Shown piece by piece: positions 24,116 to 31,889 of a stretch of DNA of 64,000 nucleotides. Where the stretch lies: NCBI GenBank assembly GCA_045636065.1, contig JAZTWW010000015.1, forward strand, positions 3,374-67,373. The letters are read 5' to 3'. Both the position numbers and the translations under genes were made by a program. Source of the stretch: RGIG5050 sp045636065. Lineage in GTDB: Bacteria > Verrucomicrobiota > Kiritimatiellia > RFP12 > UBA1067. Under the pieces are notes generated by a model. It worked only from the letters and a program-made list of their open reading frames with translations, did no database searches and was not told the origin of the DNA. Positions within the stretch are counted from its first letter, which is position 1; the number at the start of each line of letters is the position of its first letter.

Positions 24116-24415
24116 ATGGCGAACATCAAAGGCGGCCGTCCCGCCCGTAAGCGTGACAGGCAGGCCGCCAAGGCGAACAAGCGCAATGTGGCGGTCAAGG
24201 CGCGTCTGCACAGTGAGCACAAGAAGCTTTTCAAGAAGGCCGATGCCGGCGACCAGCCCGCAACGGAGGAGGCGCTCAAGAAGTTCGTGAGCGACCTCGA
24301 CAAGGCCGTCAAGAAGGGCATCATCAAGAAGAACACGGCTGACCGCAAGAAGTCCCGCGCCCAGCTCAAGGTGAACAAGGCCAAGGCCGCCGCTGCGGCT
24401 CCCGAGGCCAAGTGA
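24116..24415 (+). CDS. rpsT: 30S ribosomal protein S20
   Basis: S20 binds 16S rRNA in the bottom of the 30S body. The 99-residue basic helical protein begins MANIKGGRPARKRDRQAAKA and has the three-helix layout of the family with KGIIKKNTADRKKSRAQLKV. The C-terminus ends in an Ala/Lys-rich tail. It has its own promoter and lies 34 bases before pgk, so both are probably transcribed together. Confidence 0.96.
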   Translation: MANIKGGRPARKRDRQAAKANKRNVAVKARLHSEHKKLFKKADAGDQPATEEALKKFVSDLDKAVKKGIIKKNTADRKKSRAQLKVNKAKAAAAAPEAK

Positions 24416-24449
24416 ATCGAACCTGTCCGTTCTACGAAAGGGAACTATA

Positions 24450-25742
24450 ATGGCTAAGAAGACTCTCCGCGACGTCGAGCTCAAGGGCAAGCGCGTCGTG
24501 ATGCGTGTGGATTTCAACGTTCCGATGGCCAAGGACGGCAGCGGCAAGATCACGGACGATACGCGCGTCCAGGCCGCTCTCCCCTCCATCAGGTATGTCC
24601 TCGAGCAGGGTGCTAGCCTCGTTCTGATGTCGCACCTCGGCCGTCCGAAGGGCAAGGGCTACGAGGCCGAGTTCTCGCTCAAGCCCGTCGCGGAGCATCT
24701 CGCCGCCGTTCTCGGACAGGAAGTCAAGTTCGCGCCCGACTGCATGGCCGCCGACGATATCGTCTCCGCCCTCAAGCCCGGCGAGGTCGTTCTTCTCGAG
24801 AACACCCGCTTCTACAAGGCCGAGGACGGCAAGGTGAAGAAGGATGACGAGAAGAAGGGCATCCACCTCACCGACGAGGAGTTCGCCCAGAAGAAGGCCG
24901 AGCTCAAGGCCGCGCGCCAGGCGATGGCCCAGAAGCTCGCTGGCTACGGCGACGTCTACGCCAACGACGCGTTCGGCACGGCCCACCGCGCCCATGCCTC
25001 CACGGCCGTCATCGCCGACTATCTCCAGCCCGCCGTCTCCGGCTTCCTTCTCGAGAAGGAGCTCAAGTTCCTCGGCGAAGCCGTCGAGAATCCCGTCAGG
25101 CCCTTCGTCGCCATCCTCGGCGGCGCCAAGGTGAGCGACAAGCTCAAGGTCATCAAGAACCTGCTCGGCAAGGTCGATACGCTCATCGTCGCCGGCGGCA
25201 TGGCCTACACCTTCAAGAAGGGTCAGGGCATGAAGATCGGCAACTCGCTCTGCGAGGACGATCAGGTCGACTACTGCCGCCAGATGATGGATGAGGCGGC
25301 CGCGAAGGGCGTAAAGATCCTTCTCCCTGTCGACAATGTGATCGCCGACAAGTTCCCTGCCGAAAAGGACGCAAGCGACATCAAGATCGAAGTCTGCGAT
25401 GGCGACATTCCCGACGGCTGGATGGGTCTCGATATCGGTCCTAAGTCGGTCGCTCTCTTCTCCGAGGCGATCAAGGCCGCCAAGACGGTCGTCTGGAACG
25501 GCCCGATGGGATGCTTCGAGTTTGCGCCTCTCGCCAAGGGCACCTTCGGCGTATGCGATGCAGTCGCAACGGTCAAGGCCAACGGCGGAGTCTCGATCAT
25601 CGGCGGCGGCGACAGCGTCAGCGCCGTCAAGAAGAGCGGCAAGGCCGCCGAGATGACACACATCTCCACCGGCGGCGGCGCAAGTCTCGAGTTCCTCGAA
25701 GGCAAGACCCTTCCCGGAGTCGCAGCTCTGAACGACAGGTAA
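24450..25742 (+). CDS. pgk: Phosphoglycerate kinase, long form
   Basis: Pgk makes ATP and 3-phosphoglycerate from 1,3-bisphosphoglycerate in glycolysis. The 430-residue protein has RVDFNVPMAKDGSGKITDD, the substrate motif SHLGRPKGKGYEAEFSLKP, YANDAFGTAHRAHAST, ILGGAKVSDKLKVI and the nucleotide site GGGDSVSA with STGGGASLEFLEGK. It is about 30-35 residues longer than the usual bacterial enzyme; the extra stretch (residues 130-155, VKKDDEKKGIHLTDEEFAQK) lies before YANDAFG, where eukaryotic enzymes also carry an insert. A terminator follows. Confidence 0.96.
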   Translation: MAKKTLRDVELKGKRVVMRVDFNVPMAKDGSGKITDDTRVQAALPSIRYVLEQGASLVLMSHLGRPKGKGYEAEFSLKPVAEHLAAVLGQEVKFAPDCMAADDIVSALKPGEVVLLENTRFYKAEDGKVKKDDEKKGIHLTDEEFAQKKAELKAARQAMAQKLAGYGDVYANDAFGTAHRAHASTAVIADYLQPAVSGFLLEKELKFLGEAVENPVRPFVAILGGAKVSDKLKVIKNLLGKVDTLIVAGGMAYTFKKGQGMKIGNSLCEDDQVDYCRQMMDEAAAKGVKILLPVDNVIADKFPAEKDASDIKIEVCDGDIPDGWMGLDIGPKSVALFSEAIKAAKTVVWNGPMGCFEFAPLAKGTFGVCDAVATVKANGGVSIIGGGDSVSAVKKSGKAAEMTHISTGGGASLEFLEGKTLPGVAALNDR

Positions 25743-25761
25743 GCGCGCAAGCGCAAGCAAG

Positions 25762-25792
25762 GGGCGGATTCGCTTAGGCGGTCCGCCCTTTT
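25762..25792 (+). terminator. Rho-independent terminator after pgk
   Basis: GGGCGGA (25762-25768) pairs with TCCGCCC (25782-25788) across a 13-base loop and is followed by TTTT. Confidence 0.8.
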
Positions 25793-25833
25793 CGGCTTCA
25801 ATCAGGGAATGAGGCATAGATGGGAATAAAGCC

Positions 25834-27501
25834 ATGACGATACGCTCGTATCTCGAAAGGTGCGCTTCCGAAGCGCCAAACAGGAAAGCTATCCTATACT
25901 TCGAGGGGAAGAAGCCCGTGTCGAAGACGTGGGCGGAGTTCCTTGAAGGTGTCAGGCGCATCGGTTCCGGATACGGCGAGAGCTTCAGGCTCGATCCCGC
26001 CGCCGACCGTACGGCGATCATCCTCCCTAACAGCCCCGACTGGATGGAGGCGTATCTCGGCATGGCCGGGGCCGGTATCGCCGTAATACCCGTCGATCCC
26101 AAGCTCCATAACGACGAAGTCAGATACATACTCCAGGATGCGGGTGTCGCGGTCGTCACCACCGACCGCGAACACCTTGAGATGATGCGCGCGATAGTGC
26201 CGTCCCTGCCGGCGGTGCGCGCGGTGGTGCTGGTGGACGCGGACGGCTCCGAGACGTTCGATGCGATCGGCCCCGTTCCCGTGTACGGATACGAGGCGTT
26301 GAAGGATTCCGCCAAGTCCACCGGGTGGTACGATTCGCACGTCTGCAGCGAGAGCGACATAGCCTCGATCATCTACACTTCCGGGACGACCGGAAAGCCC
26401 AAGGGCGCGATGCTGACGCACGGGAACTTCACGGCCGATGCCGAGGGCGCCCTTGCCGCGTTCGAGGGCATGGCGAGCTCGCGCGACCGCTTCTGCGTGA
26501 TACTGCCGCTTTTCCATGCATTCAGCTTCTGCACGAATTTCGTGGTGCCGCTTGCGATCGGCGCGCAGATGGCGTTCGTGAGATCGATCTACACCATCGG
26601 CGAGGACGTCAAGATCCTCAAGCCCACCATGGTGATGTCGGTGCCGCTTCTCGCGGAAAAGATCTTCGACAAGATCGATGCCGCCATAAAGAAGAGCTCC
26701 AAGGCTCAGTGGCTCATCAGGCTCGGGCTAAAGTGTCTCGTCTCCAGGGGCGTAAAGAAGGGGCTTGGCGGAAGGATCCGCTTCATGGTCGTTGGCGGAG
26801 CGCCTTGCCCGAGGCACGTCCTTGAAGGCTGGGCTGCGATTGGCGTGCCGGTCCTCGAAGGCTACGGCCTTACGGAATGCGCTCCCGTCGTCAGCATCTC
26901 CAACGTCAAGCGTTCGAGGATCGGAACGATAGGCGAGAAGCTCAGGAACATAGAGATCCGCCTTGCCGACATGAACGAGAACGGCGTGGGCGAGCTTCAG
27001 GTCAAGGGCCCGATAACCATGAAGGGCTATTGGCGCAACGAAGAGGCCACCAGGGAGTCGTTCGACGGCGAATGGCTCAAGACGGGCGATCTCGCGAGCG
27101 TCGACGACGACGGCCACATAACGATACGCGGGCGAAAGAAGGCCCTTATCGTGAACCGCGAGGGCAAGAACATCTACCCGGAGGAGGTCGAGAACGCGAT
27201 CGCGTCCGACCAGATCGTCGCGGACTGCGTGGTTGTCGGCTATACGACAGGCGGCATCCCGGGCGAGAAGGTCGGCTGCGTCGTACACCCCGACGAGGAT
27301 CTCCTCAAGGCCCAGAACGGCGGCAAGCCAATGGAGTGGTGCGAGATGGAGAAGATAGCCTCCGAGCACGTTCACCGCTGCTGCGCCGGGCTTGCCGACT
27401 ACAAGCGCGTCAGGAAGATTGTAGTTTCTCACGTTCCGCTTGAGCGCACGTCCGTCCAGAAGGTGCGCCGCGTGGCATACAAGGGAACTCTGGACGAGTA
27501 G
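25834..27501 (+). CDS. AMP-forming acyl-CoA synthetase (long-chain type)
   Basis: The enzyme activates a carboxylic acid to its CoA thioester through an acyl-adenylate. In 555 residues the ANL motifs are clear: A3 YTSGTTGKPKGAMLTH, A5 GYGLTECAPVVS, A7 KTGDLASVDDDGHI, A8 IRGRKKALIVNREGKNIYPE. The pattern is that of fatty-acyl-CoA ligases; the exact substrate cannot be read. The C-terminal A10 lysine region reads TSVQKVRRVAYKG. It stands alone after a terminator, with no obvious promoter box, and is followed 12 bases later by two membrane genes, which may hint at lipid-related work at the membrane. Confidence 0.9.
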   Translation: MTIRSYLERCASEAPNRKAILYFEGKKPVSKTWAEFLEGVRRIGSGYGESFRLDPAADRTAIILPNSPDWMEAYLGMAGAGIAVIPVDPKLHNDEVRYILQDAGVAVVTTDREHLEMMRAIVPSLPAVRAVVLVDADGSETFDAIGPVPVYGYEALKDSAKSTGWYDSHVCSESDIASIIYTSGTTGKPKGAMLTHGNFTADAEGALAAFEGMASSRDRFCVILPLFHAFSFCTNFVVPLAIGAQMAFVRSIYTIGEDVKILKPTMVMSVPLLAEKIFDKIDAAIKKSSKAQWLIRLGLKCLVSRGVKKGLGGRIRFMVVGGAPCPRHVLEGWAAIGVPVLEGYGLTECAPVVSISNVKRSRIGTIGEKLRNIEIRLADMNENGVGELQVKGPITMKGYWRNEEATRESFDGEWLKTGDLASVDDDGHITIRGRKKALIVNREGKNIYPEEVENAIASDQIVADCVVVGYTTGGIPGEKVGCVVHPDEDLLKAQNGGKPMEWCEMEKIASEHVHRCCAGLADYKRVRKIVVSHVPLERTSVQKVRRVAYKGTLDE

Positions 27502-27513
27502 GGAGGTCTTGCC

Positions 27514-28260
27514 ATGGCCGGTAAAAGAGGATGGATGGTCGCGCCCGTCTTTGCGGCGCTTTTCATTGCCGCGTTCGTTTCATGCTGGCTTTACATCGAC
27601 CCCGCTCAGCTCATCCTGTTTTTCGACCAGGGAGGCTTCGCTCCCGTCGAGCTTATGACGATTCCGCTTTTCGCGGCGATCGTCCCTCTCGTGTGGCTCT
27701 GCTGCCCGTTCTCGGGCGGGCGTATGCGCAAGTTCGCGCTCAGCCTCGCGGTGAGCGTCCTTGCGATCCTCGCGATAGCAAAGGAGCTCGATCTTCACAT
27801 AGCGTTCATTGAGTGGCTCTACCCCGAGGTGGCGGACTACCATGGAACGCCGTTCAAGATGAAGTTCCTCACGAAGACGGACTATCCCATCGGCGCGAAG
27901 GCCGTGGTAGTGGCGTATTTCGGCATCCTCTTCACAATCGGCGGATATGCCATCGTAAGGTACCTGAAGCCGCTTTTCAAGGGTTTCTTCAAGCTTCACC
28001 CCGCGTCATGGAGCGTCGCGTTCATGGGCGGCAGCGGAGTGGTCGTGCAGATCTCCGACAGGCTTCCTGCGATGCTGCGCAAGCTTGGCTGGCTCAGCGT
28101 CGAGACGATGGACAAGCATACCGGCAGCGCGGCGGCGCTCATGAAGGTGTTCGAGGAGGGTTCCGAGATGGCTCTTGCCGTCTTCGCCCTTATCGCGATA
28201 CTCCAGGCGCACATGATATACAATCCCCCCGCTGCGGAAAGTCCGTATAAAACCTTATGA
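27514..28260 (+). CDS. Integral membrane protein, unknown function, partner of the YrbL-like kinase gene
   Basis: A 248-residue protein with about six membrane helices (residues 9-28, 44-65, 72-90, 130-150, 165-185, 218-238). Conserved-looking loop motifs are AKELDLHIAF after helix 3 and FEEGSEMALAVFALIAILQ in the last helix. The last helix resembles the HETRETAENLFELVGSILIL segment of the next protein, which suggests the two membrane domains are related. The stop overlaps the start of the next gene (ATGA, 28257-28260), so the two products are probably made together and may form one complex. No family name was recognised. Confidence 0.75.
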   Translation: MAGKRGWMVAPVFAALFIAAFVSCWLYIDPAQLILFFDQGGFAPVELMTIPLFAAIVPLVWLCCPFSGGRMRKFALSLAVSVLAILAIAKELDLHIAFIEWLYPEVADYHGTPFKMKFLTKTDYPIGAKAVVVAYFGILFTIGGYAIVRYLKPLFKGFFKLHPASWSVAFMGGSGVVVQISDRLPAMLRKLGWLSVETMDKHTGSAAALMKVFEEGSEMALAVFALIAILQAHMIYNPPAAESPYKTL

Positions 28261-29450
28261 TGGACGTCGTAAAGTTTCTCATATCGCTAGCCGCCGCCGT
28301 ATGCATGATCGTGCCTGCCGTACGCCATCCGAAATGGCGCGGCGGGCTTGCGTTTCTCTCGTGCGTATTCCTTGCGTCGGCGGCCAATGCGCTTGAAGGC
28401 CTTTTCGGCGTCTTCGACGGTCTTCTCGGGCCGTACTTCAAGGAGCCCGAGCTGCTGGCGATCGCCTTCTTCCTTCTCCTTGGAGCGTTCATAGCCTGGC
28501 GCAACAGGGGAAGCACGATAACGGCCCTTTCGGCTGTGTACCGCAACAGGCGCTTCCCGATGCTGCTTTGGGGGCTTCTTTTCATTTCGGTGCTGCCGAA
28601 CGTCGTGCAGAGCAAGACCGTGTGGGGGCTCTTCTCCTCCGGCGCCGAGATCTCCCACGAGACGCGCGAGACAGCTGAGAACCTTTTCGAGCTTGTCGGC
28701 TCCATCCTCATCCTCAACTGGGCGATACTCTTTCTCAAGGACAAGTGGAAGGTTCTCGAATACAGGCCAAGCCCACATGCGCATCTCGTTTTCGAGCACG
28801 ATCTCGTGGAGGTCGGGCACGGGAGCCGCCGCACGTGCTACCGCATCGGCGAGACGGGTTTCTGCGTCAAGTTCTACAAGAGGCCGGATCAGTGCGTGAA
28901 AGGCAAGATGAAGCGTTCGGTGAGGCGCGACATCGCATGGAGGCGCTTCTCCAAGGCCCGGAACTCGTCCAGCCGCGAAGTCTACGTGTATGAGCTTTTC
29001 AGGCACTCGCTGCCGCCTGCGATCAGGGAGAAGCTTCCGCCGGTCGTCGAGCGTGTCTACCATCCGATATTCGGCTGGGGCATACTCGAGACGTACTACA
29101 CCAATCCCGACGGTACGGCCATCATCCCATACGAGTACGAGATAAAGCGCCAGACCTCTGAGCCCAACAAGCGCGAGATATACATACAGGCGCGCGACCT
29201 TCTCATCGAGATGATCGCGGCGAGCGCATACTTCTACGAGCCCGGGAATTTCCATACGCTTTTCACCACCGACGGACGCATCGAGACGAAGATCATCGAT
29301 TTCGAGCCCGAGAGCAAGATGCTCATTCCCTTGGAGGTGGTGTCCGCGGCCTACAGGCGCTGGAAGCTTAGGCGCAAGGCCAAGCGGTACCTTAAGCACA
29401 TCCGCGAAACATACCACGTCGACGTAACCGTCGATACACCCCTCGGCTGA
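28257..29450 (+). CDS. Membrane protein with C-terminal YrbL-like kinase domain
   Basis: Residues 1-155 form about five membrane helices, ending with ETAENLFELVGSILILNWAI. Residues 175-390 look like the YrbL (PhoP-regulated) branch of the lipopolysaccharide/protein kinase-like fold: VEVGHGSRRTCYRIGETGFC with KFYKRPDQ as the nucleotide lysine strand, then SSREVYVYELFRH, and IETKIIDFEPESK as a possible metal-binding aspartate strand. YrbL proteins are normally soluble and short. A membrane-fused form suggests phosphorylation of a lipid, glycan or membrane protein; the substrate is unknown. The gene overlaps the preceding membrane gene by four bases and ends before a 700-base non-coding stretch. 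Confidence 0.7.
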   Translation: MMDVVKFLISLAAAVCMIVPAVRHPKWRGGLAFLSCVFLASAANALEGLFGVFDGLLGPYFKEPELLAIAFFLLLGAFIAWRNRGSTITALSAVYRNRRFPMLLWGLLFISVLPNVVQSKTVWGLFSSGAEISHETRETAENLFELVGSILILNWAILFLKDKWKVLEYRPSPHAHLVFEHDLVEVGHGSRRTCYRIGETGFCVKFYKRPDQCVKGKMKRSVRRDIAWRRFSKARNSSSREVYVYELFRHSLPPAIREKLPPVVERVYHPIFGWGILETYYTNPDGTAIIPYEYEIKRQTSEPNKREIYIQARDLLIEMIAASAYFYEPGNFHTLFTTDGRIETKIIDFEPESKMLIPLEVVSAAYRRWKLRRKAKRYLKHIRETYHVDVTVDTPLG

Positions 29451-29458
29451 TTGGTGAA

Positions 29459-29476
29459 GGGTCAGATCTCGCTCCG
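29459..29476 (+). repeat. 18-bp tag shared with 63843-63860
   Basis: GGGTCAGATCTCGCTCCG occurs here, eight bases after the stop of the YrbL-like gene, and identically at 63843-63860. In both places an octamer array with the same core follows (about 150 bases downstream here, 50 bases there), so the two sites look like diverged copies of one intergenic element. Confidence 0.75.
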
Positions 29477-29625
29477 CAAGTGGCGGCAACCGCTTCATAT
29501 GGGCCGCATACGGGGCGCAGTTGGGAGGGAAGCGGCTGCACCCTTGCTTCCGCTCGTGTGGAGAAGTGGAGGCATAGACGGGGAAGCGATGGAATGCCGC
29601 AGGCACATTCTCAGCAAAATCACCT

Positions 29626-29711
29626 GATTTATCGCTTTAATCCCTCTCGCCCATTCAAAGTCCATCCAATCGGATTTATCGCTTTTATCGCTTAGATCCC
29701 GTTTATCCCTT
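29626..29711 (+). repeat. Degenerate octamer array (TTTATCGC / TTTATCCC) around a fixed core
   Basis: Units such as ATTTATCGC, TTTAATCCC and TTTATCCC flank the core ATTCAAAGTCCA (29653-29664). Nineteen bases after the core start comes a 22-base stretch (29672-29693, GGATTTATCGC then TTTTATCGCTT) found identically at 63971-63992. Here the flanking units point the same way on both sides of the core. Confidence 0.75.
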
Positions 29712-29775
29712 CCCCCAAAAAACAATCCCCATGCCACCTTAAATCCACACTTCCCCAAAACAATCCCCATGCCAC
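29711..29775 (+). repeat. Direct repeat of about 25 bp, 40-bp period
   Basis: CCCCAAAAAACAATCCCCAT plus GCCAC (within 29711-29737) is repeated as CCCCAAAACAATCCCCATGC plus CAC (within 29751-29775). The copies differ by two A residues. Confidence 0.75.
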
Positions 29776-29811
29776 TCCTGATCCGCTAATCCACAAATCC
29801 CCTATCGCATC

Positions 29812-29834
29812 CGCGCGGGCTTGATGCCCGCGCG
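29812..29834. repeat. Perfect 9-bp hairpin
   Basis: CGCGCGGGC and GCCCGCGCG enclose the loop TTGAT. No T-run follows on either strand, so it is more REP-like than a terminator. Confidence 0.7.
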
Positions 29835-29953
29835 TAACAAAAGAAACGGGCGCGTCCGATGAACCGTCACTAAAAAGTCGAAGGAGGGCATATAACGCGC
29901 CACGACCTTGCGTATTGCGCCGCTGGATACTGGTTACTGGATGCTGAACACTT

Positions 29954-30016
29954 CCAACGCGTCAAAAATCCGTTCTATCCCGCGTCAGCGGGGAGAAGGG
30001 ATTTTTGATGCGTTGG
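29954..30016. repeat. Long near-perfect hairpin (about 29-bp arms, 4-base loop)
   Basis: The left arm begins CCAACGCGTCAAAAATCC (29954-29971) and ends CCCGC (29979-29983). The right arm begins GCGGG (29988-29992) and ends GGATTTTTGATGCGTTGG (29999-30016). The loop is GTCA. About 25 of 29 positions pair. It lies 25 bases upstream of the leuC -35 region. Confidence 0.8.
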
Positions 30017-30040
30017 CCGTACTTGGTAGAGGATTAGTTC

Positions 30041-30069
30041 TTTATATGCGGCGGAAAATTTGGTATAAT
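30041..30069 (+). promoter_or_regulatory. Promoter of the leuCDB operon (extended -10)
   Basis: TGGTATAAT gives a perfect TATAAT at 30064-30069 with an upstream TG (30061-30062). A poor -35 (TTTATA, 30041-30046) lies 17 bases away. The leader of about 75 bases contains a GCTTC/GAAGC stem but no leucine-rich leader peptide or T-box was found. Confidence 0.72.
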
Positions 30070-30150
30070 AGACAAACTTTCGCCTGAGTGGCCCAAGAGT
30101 CTTCAAGTGGCTTCGGCCGGGGGCGGAAGCGAGAGAGGACCGGTAAGAGT

Positions 30151-31404
30151 ATGGCAATGACGATGACGGAGAAGATACTCGCGGCGCACGCAGGCAAAGA
30201 GAGCGTGCACGCGGGCGAGCTCATCATGGCTAGGCTCGACCTTGTGCTTGGAAACGACATAACCACGCCCGTGGCTATAGGCGAATTCCCCAAGTTCGGG
30301 TGCGCAGCCGTGTGGGACAGGGAGAAGATCGCCCTCGTCCCCGACCATTTCACGCCCAACAAGGACATAAAGGCCGCGACACAGTGCCAGACGATGCGCC
30401 GCTTCGCCTCTGACATGGGCATCACCAACTATTTCGAGGTCGGCCACGACTGCGGCGTCGAGCATGCGCTCCTTCCCGAGAAGGGGCTTGTGACGGCCGG
30501 CGATCTCGTGATCGGCGCGGACAGCCACACCTGCACGTACGGCGCCGTAGGCGCGTTCTCCACCGGCATCGGCTCGACTGACATGGCCTGCGGCATGGCG
30601 AAGGGGAGGACGTGGTTCAAGGTCCCGTCCGCCATAAAGGTCGTCCTGAAAGGCAAGCCTCAGAAATGGGTCGGCGGCAAGGACCTCATACTCCACTTGA
30701 TAGGCCTTATAGGCGTAGACGGCGCTCGCTACCAGAGCCTGGAGTTCACGGGAGACGGAGTCGCGAGCCTCACGATGGACGACCGCTTCACCGTCGCCAA
30801 CATGGCCATCGAGGCGGGCGCGAAAAACGGCATATTCCCCGTCGACGCTGCGTGCCTCGAATACTTGAAGGAGCATGGGGCGCGAGAGCCTAAGATATAC
30901 GAGGCCGATCCCGATGCCACCTATACGCGCACAATCGAGATTGACCTTTCCACGCTAAAGCCCACTGTCGCGTTCCCGCATCTGCCGGAGAACACGAAGG
31001 TTGTCGATGAGGCCGGCGACATCAAGATCGACCAGGTTGTAATCGGCAGCTGCACCAACGGGCGCATAGGCGACTTGAGAATCGCCGCCGAGGTAATGAA
31101 GGGCAAGAAGGTCGCCCCCAATGTGCGCGCGATCGTCATCCCCGCGACGCAGCGCATATGGCTCCAGGCGCTCGACGAGGGGCTTCTCAAGATCTTCGCC
31201 GAGGCGGGATGCGTCGTCTCCACTCCCACCTGCGGCCCGTGCCTCGGAGGCCACATGGGAATCCTCGCAAAGGGCGAGAGGGCCGTCGCCACCACAAACC
31301 GCAACTTCGTCGGGCGCATGGGCCACGTCGAAAGCGAGATATACCTCGCATCCCCCGCAGTCGCAGCGGCAAGCGCCATCGCAGGAAGGATCGTCGCACC
31401 ATGA
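30151..31404 (+). CDS. leuC: 3-isopropylmalate dehydratase large subunit
   Basis: LeuC with LeuD isomerises 2- to 3-isopropylmalate in leucine synthesis. The 417-residue protein is the shorter, archaeal/Thermotoga-type form. Iron-sulfur and substrate motifs are visible: GADSHTCTYGAVGAFSTG, IGSCTNGRIGDLRIAAEV and PTCGPCLGGHMGILAKGE, whose cysteines hold a 4Fe-4S cluster. HacA-like homoaconitase activity cannot be excluded from sequence alone, but the adjacent leuB favours LeuC. ATG 30151 follows a GAGAGAGGA stretch; a GTG extension to 30088 has no ribosome site. The stop overlaps the leuD start (ATGA). Confidence 0.93.
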   Translation: MAMTMTEKILAAHAGKESVHAGELIMARLDLVLGNDITTPVAIGEFPKFGCAAVWDREKIALVPDHFTPNKDIKAATQCQTMRRFASDMGITNYFEVGHDCGVEHALLPEKGLVTAGDLVIGADSHTCTYGAVGAFSTGIGSTDMACGMAKGRTWFKVPSAIKVVLKGKPQKWVGGKDLILHLIGLIGVDGARYQSLEFTGDGVASLTMDDRFTVANMAIEAGAKNGIFPVDAACLEYLKEHGAREPKIYEADPDATYTRTIEIDLSTLKPTVAFPHLPENTKVVDEAGDIKIDQVVIGSCTNGRIGDLRIAAEVMKGKKVAPNVRAIVIPATQRIWLQALDEGLLKIFAEAGCVVSTPTCGPCLGGHMGILAKGERAVATTNRNFVGRMGHVESEIYLASPAVAAASAIAGRIVAP

Positions 31405-31889
31405 AAGCGAAAGGCAGAGTCTTCAAGTACGGTGACAACGTCGACACCGACGTCATAATCCCCGCGCGCCATCTCACCACCCCCGACATGAAGGAGCTCG
31501 CGAAGCACTGCATGGAGGATATAGACGCCTCCTTCGCCACGGCCGTCAGGCCTGGGGACATGATCGTCGCCGGCAGGAACTTCGGGTGCGGCAGCTCCCG
31601 CGAGCACGCCCCGGCCTCCATAAAGGCGGCCGGCGTCTCGTGCGTCATCGCCGCGACGTTCGCGCGCATCTTCTACCGCAACGCGCTCAATATCGGCCTT
31701 CCCATCCTCGAGTGCCCCGAGGCCGCCGCGGCGATCGCCTCGGGCGATACGGTGTCGATAGACTTCGATACGGGATCCATCAAGGACGAGACGACCGGCG
31801 CGGAGTTCTCCGCCGAGCCGTTCCCCCCGTTCATGCAGGATCTCATCAAGGCGGGCGGGCTTGCCGCATACATGAAAGGTCTCGAATGA
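31401..31889 (+). CDS. leuD: 3-isopropylmalate dehydratase small subunit
   Basis: LeuD is the swivel-domain partner of LeuC. The 162-residue protein has GDNVDTDVIIPARHL, GRNFGCGSSREHAPASIKAA (the substrate loop) and FYRNALNIGLPILE, all typical of the short LeuD form that pairs with this LeuC type. It overlaps leuC by four bases at its start and leuB by four bases at its end, so all three are probably translated in series. Confidence 0.95.
   Translation: MKAKGRVFKYGDNVDTDVIIPARHLTTPDMKELAKHCMEDIDASFATAVRPGDMIVAGRNFGCGSSREHAPASIKAAGVSCVIAATFARIFYRNALNIGLPILECPEAAAAIASGDTVSIDFDTGSIKDETTGAEFSAEPFPPFMQDLIKAGGLAAYMKGLE

Larger units (their letters stand above)
29451..30150. other. Non-coding, repeat-rich intergenic region upstream of leuC
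   Basis: About 700 bases between the YrbL-like gene and leuC. Short open frames exist on both strands but lack ribosome sites and have repeat-driven, low-complexity translations, so none was accepted. The region holds a tag shared with the end of the window, an octamer array, a direct repeat, two hairpins and the leuC promoter, listed separately. Base composition is more AT-rich than the flanking genes. Confidence 0.8.

Noticed and set aside
29626..29711. CRISPR array
   Set aside because: Units are only 8-9 bases, degenerate, and without spacers of constant length; no cas genes are near.
29480..29770. Small open frames on both strands in the leuC upstream region
   Set aside because: No ribosome sites; the translations follow the DNA repeats and show no protein-like pattern.
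30088..30150. Leader peptide or GTG start upstream of leuC
   Set aside because: The in-frame GTG lacks a ribosome site and the codons are not leucine-rich; no attenuator was found.
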